Shown here in pieces: positions 56,106 through 64,000 of a stretch of 64,000 nt of DNA (position 1 is the stretch's first letter; every line of letters begins with the position of its first letter). The stretch comes from Capillidium heterosporum (Eukaryota > Entomophthoromycota > Entomophthoromycetes > Entomophthorales > Capillidiaceae). The position numbers and the translations under genes are program-made. The notes below the pieces were generated by a model that did no database searches, was not told the origin of the DNA, and saw nothing but the letters and a program-made list of their open reading frames with translations. The stretch is taken from assembly GCA_016630905.1 (NCBI GenBank), contig WBMQ01000004.1, positions 2,232,001-2,296,000 of the forward strand, in the 5' to 3' direction.

Positions 56106-58187
56106 TCAACTACTTTTGGTCAGCTGCTTGAGGAAAGGCAGTATATAGGCATTTTGAGCAAATGTCTCCAGCCTCTGCATCAGCTTGCAAGAACTTTGGA
56201 CAACTGTCGTATTCTTCTTTAAAGCCAATTCGAACTGAGTCTTGGACTCCAAGTTGGAGAAGAAAGGCTCTTCTTTATAAGCACCTACCAAGTAGTTCCA
56301 GTTAGTGGTGGTTGTTTGCGACTGTACGTACTGCAACATACATTCTAGGATTTGAAAACAAACATTGAGCAGTTCAGCTTGCAGTTTGACGATCGACAAA
56401 TGATTTGTAAAGGTTGCCGAATGTGATACCCTAGTGTGGGAGTTTTGAAGGTGGTATATCAGGTCCATAAGAGCACCGTGGGTTGAATTACTGGTAGCAA
56501 ACTTGGGAAAAAGCTTGTAGGCAGTAAAAGTTACATCGTCAAGAGCCTTAATTTGATCAAGGTTGGGATTGGTATTTGAAAAAGTGGAGGGATAGAAAGT
56601 AGCTAGCTTGTAAAGGAAGTTGAGGAACTTATCAAAGTTGCGGTAGACTGGTTGGAGATGCCTAATTAGGTCTCCTGGATTCTTAGTCAAGTTAAAATAG
56701 TCGGTAGCTTGGATCACGAACGTATTTATCTCGATGTTGATCTTCTTGGGAACCGTTTCCAGTATGTCAAAGTGTAAAGCATCTAGAGCTTTGACTAGGG
56801 TACAAAAGGTAGCTATGTCGAACTGAGCTGGGCTCGTAACCCACTCCTCTAAGAGGCTGGAAAGTCGCTCAATCAAGAAACTTTTGAGGTCTGGATTGCT
56901 ACTGCTGGGGTTACTATCATCTATGGTATTGGCAACGGGGTCAAAGTCTATATTCTGGATCTGTTTGAGTAAAGTTGTGTAAATAGCCCGGAAGTTCGAA
57001 CCGTTGGAAGTGAATATCGAAGCCAAGTCGAACTTGGATTGCCAGTTCACTCTGGTGTCTTCTCCCAGCTTTGAAAACAGTCGGTTGAACTCGGCAGTTG
57101 TAAACAATTTGTTCAGCCGACGTATCAAAAAATCAATATCTGACATCTCACCTGCCCTGTCGATCATAGTAGCTTGAGTTGGGTTGTACTCTTCGGGAAT
57201 TTTGGCCGACTCGACAATCTTGCTCAAAGCTCCTGGGATGGCAAAGGCCTCAATGAGGAGGTCCACTTCAAACTTGGGGTCCAATTTCCAATCGGCAATA
57301 ACTTTGACCAAGTTTAGAATCGGCTTTGGAACCATCGAGTTAAACCAGGCATCAGTATGAGACCGGAGTAGGTGTCTGAAAAGCTGAAGAGTTGGGGTTT
57401 GCAATCTATTGATGTCAGTGTGCACCAAGTCGATAATGCCACCATCGATGAAGATGAACCGAAGGGAGCCACCAAACTTCTTCTCAGTTTGGCAGTATTT
57501 GATCATATCGATTCGGCTTTGCGGGTTAAATGAAGTTGCATCACTAACTGAAAACAGTGCTAGGTAAAAAACTTTGTTATCGTTGGACGACGCAAAAGAC
57601 AGAAGCTCCTTGAACTTTTCAATGTACCCTTTGGGGTCGACATCTAATTGCTTGGCTTGGTGGCGGGCCAAAACTTTGAGATTATCTTTAGTACAAGCTT
57701 CACAAAAGTCATGGATCAAAGTCTTGCGGTGCTCATAAGTGCTGAGTAATACCCTAGTAAAAATATGCTTCTGCACTTCGTAAAGGTTGCGGTCATAGCC
57801 AATAGAGTTGGGTAGCTGACCTCCTTTGAATTCAGAGCTCTTGGTGTCAAAAAAATCAATTAATAGTTTGTACCAAGGAAAGTCAGTTGGTTTGTCTTGG
57901 GATTGGTTGAGCATATCAAAGATGGGGTCGGTAACAAAGTTTATGCTCTCAAAGTTATAAAGGAACCATTTCCTACAGACCCAGTAAATAGGTGTGTCAC
58001 TTTTAATTGGTGTCCTTTTAGTGGACTCTAGCTTAAAGTTGTATGGAAAGTAAGTGCTAGGCTTGTCGATTTTGGATTTTTGCCAAAGGTTAAACCCAGC
58101 TAAGATCAATTCCTGGAAGGCATCTGAATTTAAGTCGGAAAAACTTTCAAAGAGATAGCCAGGAAAGTCGGTTGCAAAAGTCGCCAT
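56106..58187 (-). CDS. Unrecognised 693-residue protein
   Basis: One uninterrupted frame from ATG 58187 to stop 56106 without introns, unusual in this intron-rich neighbourhood. Composition is ordinary and soluble; no signal peptide, membrane segment or low-complexity tail. Secondary-structure flavour is helical, with many leucine/phenylalanine-spaced helices (for example TPTLQLFRHLLRSHTDAWFN, LIEAFAIPGALSKIV, LIRRLNKLFTTAEFNRLF, LLNVCFQILECMLQYV), which would suit an alpha-solenoid or scaffold. I cannot assign a family or catalytic motif. It converges with the PEX39-like gene (177 bases between stops) and its upstream side faces the SRPBCC gene. Length and intact frame make it certainly a gene. 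Confidence 0.85.
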   Translation of the reverse strand: MATFATDFPGYLFESFSDLNSDAFQELILAGFNLWQKSKIDKPSTYFPYNFKLESTKRTPIKSDTPIYWVCRKWFLYNFESINFVTDPIFDMLNQSQDKPTDFPWYKLLIDFFDTKSSEFKGGQLPNSIGYDRNLYEVQKHIFTRVLLSTYEHRKTLIHDFCEACTKDNLKVLARHQAKQLDVDPKGYIEKFKELLSFASSNDNKVFYLALFSVSDATSFNPQSRIDMIKYCQTEKKFGGSLRFIFIDGGIIDLVHTDINRLQTPTLQLFRHLLRSHTDAWFNSMVPKPILNLVKVIADWKLDPKFEVDLLIEAFAIPGALSKIVESAKIPEEYNPTQATMIDRAGEMSDIDFLIRRLNKLFTTAEFNRLFSKLGEDTRVNWQSKFDLASIFTSNGSNFRAIYTTLLKQIQNIDFDPVANTIDDSNPSSSNPDLKSFLIERLSSLLEEWVTSPAQFDIATFCTLVKALDALHFDILETVPKKINIEINTFVIQATDYFNLTKNPGDLIRHLQPVYRNFDKFLNFLYKLATFYPSTFSNTNPNLDQIKALDDVTFTAYKLFPKFATSNSTHGALMDLIYHLQNSHTRVSHSATFTNHLSIVKLQAELLNVCFQILECMLQYVQSQTTTTNWNYLVGAYKEEPFFSNLESKTQFELALKKNTTVVQSSCKLMQRLETFAQNAYILPFLKQLTKSS

Positions 58188-58794
58188 CTTTATGAAGTTG
58201 GAAAAACCTAGTTAACTTGTTGATAAAGTCGTAAAAAGAAGTTGGACTGTTGGGTTGGCTGGAAAGGTTTTTGAACTTGTGTAATTCAGAGTATAAGAAG
58301 TTGAATTAATTCATCGAATTCTGAGATAAAGATTGATGGGTAAACCTTCCAATCAAGTTGAGGTAGAATTCGATCTTCTATGTGTTTATTGGGCTAATTT
58401 GAATGGGATTCAATAAACTTGATTTCACAGTTGATTTGAACTAGTTTGCTAGCATTCCAATAGTATTTTGATCGTAAATATTGAATAGTTTCTACTATAA
58501 GTTAGTGGTGTAAAGAGACAATATTTGCAAACAAAATGGCCACTAAAAATTCATTCTAATTGGCGATTTGGCCATCTATTAACTTTAGAAACTTGATAAA
58601 CCTATCCAATAGAGTCACCACCTGCTGTCAAAACTTAGGGTACTGCTATTCAACCTTTAGTGGCCGCATCTTCAATTTGGTAACTAGTAACCTAAAGGAA
58701 GACGTCACCCCTTTACGTAAACAAATCTATAAATTGGAACGCTTGCTAAACGTAGCCACCTAGTTTACTTTCAAATATTTATAAAGGCGACAAT
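58188..58794. other. Intergenic with small open segment
   Basis: A plus-strand ATG at 58536 opens MATKNSF and meets a TAA; the same frame then stays open for 68 codons (58560-58763, for example NLKEDVTPLRKQIYKLERLL). It could be a small gene with a premature stop or a missed intron, but no family is recognised, so it is not called as a gene. Confidence 0.35.
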
Positions 58795-59473
58795 ATGATC
58801 ACTATACCTCACACCGTCCAGTCCAAAGTTATCCAGCACCCCATAGCCAAGGTCTGGGAAGCCATTCGTACCGCTCAGTTCCCCTTTTGGAAATTGGTAG
58901 ATAAAGTTGAAATTGAGTTTGATGGCGTCAAATCTACTTCAGTATCGGAAGGTAACAAACCAATTTGTTCTTTATGTATAGATCATTTACTTATGGGTTC
59001 CATTTTGTTTAGTTGGAAGTGACCGTAAAGTTTATTTCAAGGTTGGTTAATGCAATTCTACTTTTAATGCATGGTTTAACGATTTGGAATGTTTTTAATT
59101 TAGGATGGGACCGTCCAAGTTTATAAAGTGTTGGAGATCTCTGGTACTTTATATTTTCTTGATCGAAGATTTTAATGTTTTGTAAAGATTTCAACTACTC
59201 GTTGGTCTACATGGTAACTGAATCGGAACCAGCAACTGAAGTTATGTCGGCTGTCCATACCATCAAGGCATTCCCCGTTTCTGACGTAAAATTTTGGTTC
59301 AAACTTTCCCTAACCTCCTCTTCGCTTTTATTTGCTACTTTTAGGATAACACCACCTTTGTAGAGTGGAGAGTTGAGTTTACGACTGATGCTGATTTACA
59401 GGTCATCCAAGATGCTCAGTACAAGAAATTGGATGGACTGAAGGATTTGGCTGATTACTTGGCTAAGCATTAG
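58795..59473 (+). CDS. SRPBCC (Bet v1 / polyketide cyclase-like) fold protein
   Basis: Five exons, four short introns, about 155 residues. Junctions: VSE-VGSDRKVYFK, -DGTVQVYKVLEIS, -DFNYSLVYMVTESEPATEV, FPVSD-DNTTFVEWRVEFTT. The sequence begins MITIPHTVQSKVIQHPIAKV WEAIR, the typical first strand and helix of SRPBCC proteins, and ends with a long helix (DAQYKKLDGLKDLADYLAKH). The fold forms a hydrophobic pocket for small ligands; neither ligand nor reaction can be told from the sequence. Small stand-alone members of this type are common in fungi and bacteria. The acceptor before DFNYS is TAAAG. Start ATG is the first in frame and aligns with the fold start. Confidence 0.8.
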
Positions 59474-60188
59474 GTTTAAAGATTTGTATTTGAAGATGCT
59501 GAATCAATAAACTTTTGGGTTAGGAGATTAGTTTTGTTTTGCTGAGGGTGGCATTGAGTGACTGTCCTGTATAAGGATGGATATCTTGTTTTTGTAATGT
59601 TAAATGCATACTAAATTGCGGGGTGAATATATCAAGATTATAGAGTCAAAATTCACTGTATGTTATGGACCAATTAGTTTATTATTCAAATTATAACAAG
59701 TAGCTCTATTATTTTCAAACTTTGGATCGTTGTAATCCTTACCTAACAACAACCATTATTTAGGCTTTGAAATCTTACTCAAACTTGTTAAATTATGAAT
59801 TTTCAAAGGAACATAAAATAGAATTGCACCTACTTTTAATAAGCACATTGACTTAGGATTTATAGCTCCAATATGTATATAATGGGTTTAGTAATTACAA
59901 TGGAAGGTAGAGGCATTAGATTGCGCTTTGTAGACTTGTAAGTGGATTGATCAGAAGTATACATGTTCAAGTTTATAAGCTTCATTTTTTGTATATACAG
60001 TCTATATAACAGCAACTTATAGCTTTTTTAAATTATACATATATTCATATGTGTTATACTTAATCAGATAAAACTGTATATTGAGCTACTTTAATTGAAA
60101 CTTTTTACTCTTGCCTATAGAATCCTATAAAAGTTTACGTAACTCAAATTCCAACTTTTCATTCTGTTTCGAACTTTAAAATATACCA
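59474..60188. other. Intergenic, nothing recognised
   Basis: AT-rich 0.7 kb between two same-strand genes; it should hold the RAD57-like promoter. Confidence 0.5.
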
Positions 60189-61300
60189 ATGGATAAAAGT
60201 CAAAATTCTATTGAAAATGAGCAACTTGACGAAGAGTACGATTTAGACAACTCATCACTACAGAGAATCAACTTGGACTATGAACCTAGTAGGGTGAATG
60301 AGAAAGCACCAACTATCGACAAATTTTATCAAATTGAACATGAAGCTATTAATTTGCTTGAGTTAGTAACTACAGCTTCCAAATTGAAATTTGGTCAAGA
60401 GGATATTGATAGTATGTTGAACGGCGGGTTGTTAACTAAAAGTGTTACGCAGATATTTGGTAAAAGGTAATGTCTATTTTCATTTTGGTTATTTAAGCTT
60501 TTGACAAGTTCGAGTGGGAAAACTCAATTGAGTTTGCAGCTGAGTGTCCAAGTTAATTTACCTCAAGCTATGGGTGGGTTGAACAAAGGTATTTGAGTTT
60601 ATTTTTTAGTTGCTAACCTATTCAATTTATTATAGCATGCCTCTATATAACGACGGAGCACGACTTTCCTATATTGCGATACCAACAGATCTACCAGTCT
60701 GTCGATAAGCTTCACAACGACATTTTAGAAACTAACTTTAAAAAACCAAAGCTGTACCAGGACTCTATAGCGACCATCTACTATCTCAATGAAAAATTGG
60801 ATTCCACTATATTGACCCTCCTCAACAAGGGGGATGTAGGTTTAGTTGTAATTGATAGCTTTGGGGCACTTTTAAGGGATACCGATTCAGTAGATAAGCA
60901 TATTGCCCGACGTGTCTTGTTCAAATTGCAGTATTTGGCTTATTACTTCAACTTGGTTGTTGTAGTTATTAACCAGGCCAGCCAAGTGATTCAAAGCTTT
61001 GAACAACCAACTGGTGAACTTAAACGGAAGCGCAACCTTCATGAGGCCGATATCAATTGGGATGAAGATAGTGGACTTTCCGATCAAGATAGCTTGGCTG
61101 TTGATAACATTGAGTTGCTGGATGAAGGCTACCAACCAACTTTCCATCCTTATGTGACGTCGAATTCCAACTTGACATTGTTTTGTAAGAAAAATGAAAA
61201 GACCAAACTGCGTACGATCCAAGTGGTCGGGAATACTGATTTGAATTGTAAGGCTAAGTTTGTAGTTGATGGGAGTGGCATCGGTTTGGTAGAAAAGTAG
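60189..61300 (+). CDS. RAD57: Rad51 paralogue, Rad57/XRCC3-like
   Basis: A recombination mediator of the RecA/Rad51 family; Rad57 works with Rad55 to load Rad51 on single-stranded DNA in the nucleus. Three exons (FGK-SSSGKTQLSLQLSV and GGLNK-ACLYITTEHDFPIL) give about 330 residues. Motifs: an acidic N-terminus, KLKFGQEDIDSMLNGGLLTK, then SVTQIFG with a Walker A GKSSSGKTQ, LYITTEHDFPILRYQQIY (Rad57 has a very similar YITTE...P..R string), Walker B LVVIDSFGALLR, DKHIARRVLFKLQYLAYYFN, VVVVINQAS and a C-terminal strand region KTKLRTIQVVGNTDLNCKAK. The first intron ends in ACAAG. XRCC3 or another paralogue is possible, but the match to Rad57 around the second motif is best. Confidence 0.82.
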
Positions 61301-61557
61301 AATTGATGGTAAATAGCAGAATATTGGTGTTTGTGTAATAAAGCTATTTTAGTTCAAAGGTTGAGTTTAGAACTTTTTAAGTACACATTCCTATATCTGC
61401 ATTGTTGCAAATGAATAAATATTGAGCTGCTTAAGCTGTATAAAGCATCGCATTTCACTAAAAGAAATATAATTTGAAAATAATCCATAAACTTAAAAGC
61501 AACGTTGTATCAAAAATCTTCAACTTGACCTTTATAGAAAAATTAATTAGAACCGCC
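61301..61557. other. Convergent spacer RAD57 / YDJ1
   Basis: Short spacer between converging genes. Nothing seen. Confidence 0.5.
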
Positions 61558-63210
61558 TTACATCTGGTTGCAAGCACTAGGGTCCATGAAGAAAGCCTGC
61601 TCATCCTCCTCGTCAAAGTTGGTGAAGTTGTCGCCTTGGCTCACGTTCCTACCGAACCCATCCTGGGAAGCCTGAGTAACTTCGAATTTTTCATTGGAAT
61701 TAGAAGCTTTTTGGTCGACTTGTTGCTTTGTAGCTTGGGGCAAATCGGGTAGAAGGCTTAGAGCCTAGATTTGATTTTTTAGTTTGGATAAATGGGCTGA
61801 TGCTTACTTTCAGATCTATAGATTGCAGTTGTTGTTGGGTAGGTAGTTCAATGTTAAAAGTTATGTAGAGGTCTCCAAAGGTGGAGGGGTCCTTGTACTG
61901 GGGCATGCCTAGCTCGGCTATTTTCATAACTTGACCTTCATAGCAATGTTTGATTAGTGTCTAATTAGAAGAAAAGCATGTTACCAAACTTGGAGATCTG
62001 CCCTGGTTTCACTTCAACTCTAATAGGTCGACCATCGAGATGGTTCAAAAGCACTCTATCGAAACCCAGTAAAACATCCTTCAAGCTGACTTTGATCTCA
62101 CATGACAGGTCTAACCCCGATCGTTGGAACGTGGCATGAGACAGTTGGTTGATGATAAAGTACAAATCGCCAGGGTCACTTCCAGGCTAAAGTTTGATGA
62201 GTAGCCTATACTTTAAATAGATTTACCTGCTGATCGGCCTTGTTGATAAACTTGATCTTCTGGCTGTTAACCATACCTCTATCGATGAAGACTTCGATCA
62301 GCTCCTTCAAGTTGCTGCTACCGGAGCTCTTACATTTACGACACCTATCTTTGGCTGGGAAGACAGAACCTTTACCTTTACCTAAATAGATTATGTTAGT
62401 TGAGTGTTTTGAATAACACTATGTACAGCTGGAGCAGGGGACGTGGATGGGTTGGTACTGGTGGCTACCAACTTGACGCAACTTCAGGCTGCGGCCACTA
62501 CCTTTACAGCTTCTACACCCCGTCTCAGTACCACGCTTTCCTCCATTTCTAAAAATTGGGTTGGAAATTAATTTTTAAAATTTTAAAATACCCTTGACAA
62601 GCTTGACACTCAATTGTACGTTGCATCATAAATTTGAAATGATCCCCCTTGTAAAGCTGTTCTAAAGTTACTTCCAACTCATGTGTCTGTCTCTGCGACT
62701 TGCGCTTGGTGCTTTGGGCTGCAGCGTTGTTATTGGCAAAGTTGTACCCTAGGTTGAATTCGCTGGTTGACCGGTACATGTCGTAAGCTTCTCTTTTTGT
62801 AGCTTTTAGAGGTCGCCTTGAACTTATTCAATAGTTACCTCTTCTCGGAATCGATTAGAACTTCGTAAGCTTCACTTTATTTAGTTTGGGTTGTTTATTA
62901 ATTTTGTTTTGTTATTTGGGGTACCTTATTTCTTTAAACTGGGATATAGGTTAGATTATGGTGAATTTTGCTTTAGAAGAGTGTACCTGCTCTTCGTAGC
63001 CTTGAACTTTGTCGGGATGGTACTGTTTCGCCTATAGGTTTAAACATATAAATTAGTTTTACAAACTCATGGATGGGAAGAGTATCCTTACCAAGTTTCG
63101 ATAGGCCTAAAAAGTTGGATTAAGAAAGGATGTTTATAAATAGATACCTTTTTGATCTGGCTTTCGTCAGCATCGGTATCGATTCCTAAAATCTGGTAGT
63201 AGTCGCTCAT
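61558..63210 (-). CDS. YDJ1: Type I Hsp40 (DnaJ) with C-terminal CaaX box, YDJ1-like
   Basis: A cytosolic Hsp70 co-chaperone that delivers unfolded clients and stimulates Hsp70 ATPase. About eleven exons; the J domain alone uses six, including a 14-nt exon at 62925-62938 (QFKEI S). J domain: YYQILGIDTDADESQIKKAY, RNLAKQYHPDKV (HPD present), SEAYEVLIDSEKREAYDMY. The zinc region carries four CxxC repeats: CQACQGNGG, CRSCKGSG, CSSCKGKG and CRKCKSSG. The C-terminal substrate-binding domains show LIEVFIDRGMVNSQKIKF, NKADQQPGSDPGDLYFII and LDLSCEIKVSLKDVLLGFDR. The protein ends in CNQM, a CaaX-type farnesylation motif as in Ydj1 and DNAJA proteins, so it is probably anchored to ER or mitochondrial surfaces. 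The Gly/Phe region is very short. Several acceptors are AAAG. Confidence 0.92.
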
Positions 63211-63655
63211 CTTTGTGCTCTTCTATTCCTTTCTGTTGGGTTCCCCTTTCTAAATTTTCTAAAAGATCTAAGCTTTGTTGAGATTTAAATTTCGATTTTG
63301 GCTTGCAATCGAAACTTTTAGAGCCAGAGTTTAGGCCAATTAAAGGGTATTATTTTCTCAAAAGGTTTGGTCCAAGATAGCTCTGCTGTGGAGCTGAGGG
63401 AGTGTTGTAAAAGTAGAGATGTGCTATTGCGTTAGTGGTAACTTGGCATTTTAAAGAATTTTTAGGTTGGGCTGCTGGTGTGAGCTGACAATACAATTAA
63501 AAATAACTAGATTTACTTATTCTTTTTATTAGCTATAACGGGAAACTAATAATTTAAAGGAAGACAATCAGGCTATTTAATAAAATGTTAATCTCATAAA
63601 AGGTGCATTAAATAGTTAGGTACTATAAACAACAAAACGATCTACCGTATGCAAA
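63211..63655. other. Intergenic, nothing recognised
   Basis: YDJ1 promoter side and the 3' end of the next minus-strand gene. No further feature seen. Confidence 0.45.
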
Positions 63656-64000
63656 TTACTTTTTTTTATTCTTAGTCGAGATACTATGTGTCTCCTTTTT
63701 TACAATATTGCTGCCAAATTCATGGGTTAAAACTTTATAATTTCCATCTGCTTCGATAACAGGAACCCTTGTAGCTTCTGAATTTGTTGTCTTGGTACTA
63801 CTTTGCTTAACTATCTACAGTTATTGAAATAATTGAAAAAATCTTACTTTGCTGTAGGCAGTTCCTTCACCGAAAGCACTTTATCTTCAACTGTTTTTTG
63901 ACGCTTGTTACTTTTGTTTAGCTGATATTTTGTGTCGGAACCTTTGTTGCCATAGGTTGGGTAGGGTATCGTACTCAACAAGCCTTCATCTATCACTATC
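63656..64000 (-). CDS. C-terminal part of an unidentified basic protein (runs off the window)
   Basis: Two exons are visible: the inner one begins at the window edge (GLLSTIPYPTYGNKGSDTKY, KRQKTVEDKVLSVKELPTA), then a short intron (about 63800-63845), then TNSEATRVPVIEADGNYKVL, THEFGSNIVKKETHSISTKN and a lysine-rich end with the stop at 63656. The lysine-rich tail hints at a nuclear or nucleolar protein, but no family is recognised. The acceptor is not certain; an AAAG site gives a continuous frame. Confidence 0.5.

Noticed and set aside
1-64000. tRNA, rRNA, CRISPR or telomeric repeats
   Set aside because: I looked for T-loop consensus strings, rRNA cores and tandem telomere units on both strands and saw none; phage-type and CRISPR features are not expected in this fungal sequence.

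Overview
This is a nuclear window from an AT-rich (by eye about one third G+C), intron-dense fungus. Genes on both strands are broken by many tiny introns (most 36-66 nt, GT...AG), and several exons are extremely short (6, 12, 14 and 24 nt). A complex I assembly factor (NDUFAF5-like), a NADPH-oxidase regulator (NoxR, p67phox-like), a fused biotin gene (dethiobiotin synthetase plus DAPA aminotransferase) and a class IV-shaped chitin synthase relative argue for a filamentous or filamentous-ancestry fungus with respiratory complex I, probably Dikarya. They argue against Saccharomyces or Schizosaccharomyces. I cannot place it more closely from the sequence alone.

Layout. 1-4.3 kb: two mitochondrial genes on the minus strand (NDUFAF5-like methyltransferase-fold protein and mitoribosomal mS35). 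4.9-16.7 kb: a birth-and-death cluster of F-box/leucine-rich proteins with one intact gene (10861-12255), two copies with frame breaks and three decayed relics; another intact member lies at 29.6-31 kb. A purine-rich, compositionally foreign island sits inside the cluster (9.74-10.49 kb). 17-29 kb: PLP1/TXNDC9-like phosducin and SDHAF4 (head to head), noxR, bioDA and a long oxysterol-binding protein with ankyrin, PH, FFAT and ORD parts. 33-45.6 kb: five secreted ML-domain (MD-2/NPC2-like) genes with a histidine-rich loop. They sit in an inverted arrangement (three minus, then two plus) around the mitochondrial FMP32/MCUR1-family gene, with duplicated promoters and an upstream element present eight times. 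46-49.4 kb: a chitin-synthase-like protein whose catalytic motifs have all been replaced although its long reading frame stays open. 52-63.2 kb: AHA1 (with a 6-nt microexon), RPP1 (RNase P/MRP), a KPWE-motif PEX39-like protein, an unrecognised 693-residue protein, an SRPBCC-fold protein, a Rad57-like Rad51 paralogue and a farnesylation-motif Hsp40 (YDJ1-like). The window ends inside an unidentified gene.

Themes. Housekeeping genes serve mitochondrial assembly (NDUFAF5, SDHAF4, mS35, FMP32) and Hsp90/Hsp70 chaperoning (AHA1, YDJ1, PLP1). Two lineage-expanded families, F-box/LRR and secreted ML proteins, each carry a recognisable family-specific upstream module. A recurring puzzle is that several otherwise well-conserved genes (noxR twice, the OSBP gene, two ML genes, F-box copies) carry a single extra base that shifts frame by +1. 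This is either base-call error, drift or something biological, and it is listed separately.

Exon boundaries were worked out by eye from reading frame, splice consensus and family similarity. Identities come from motif recognition, not from searches.
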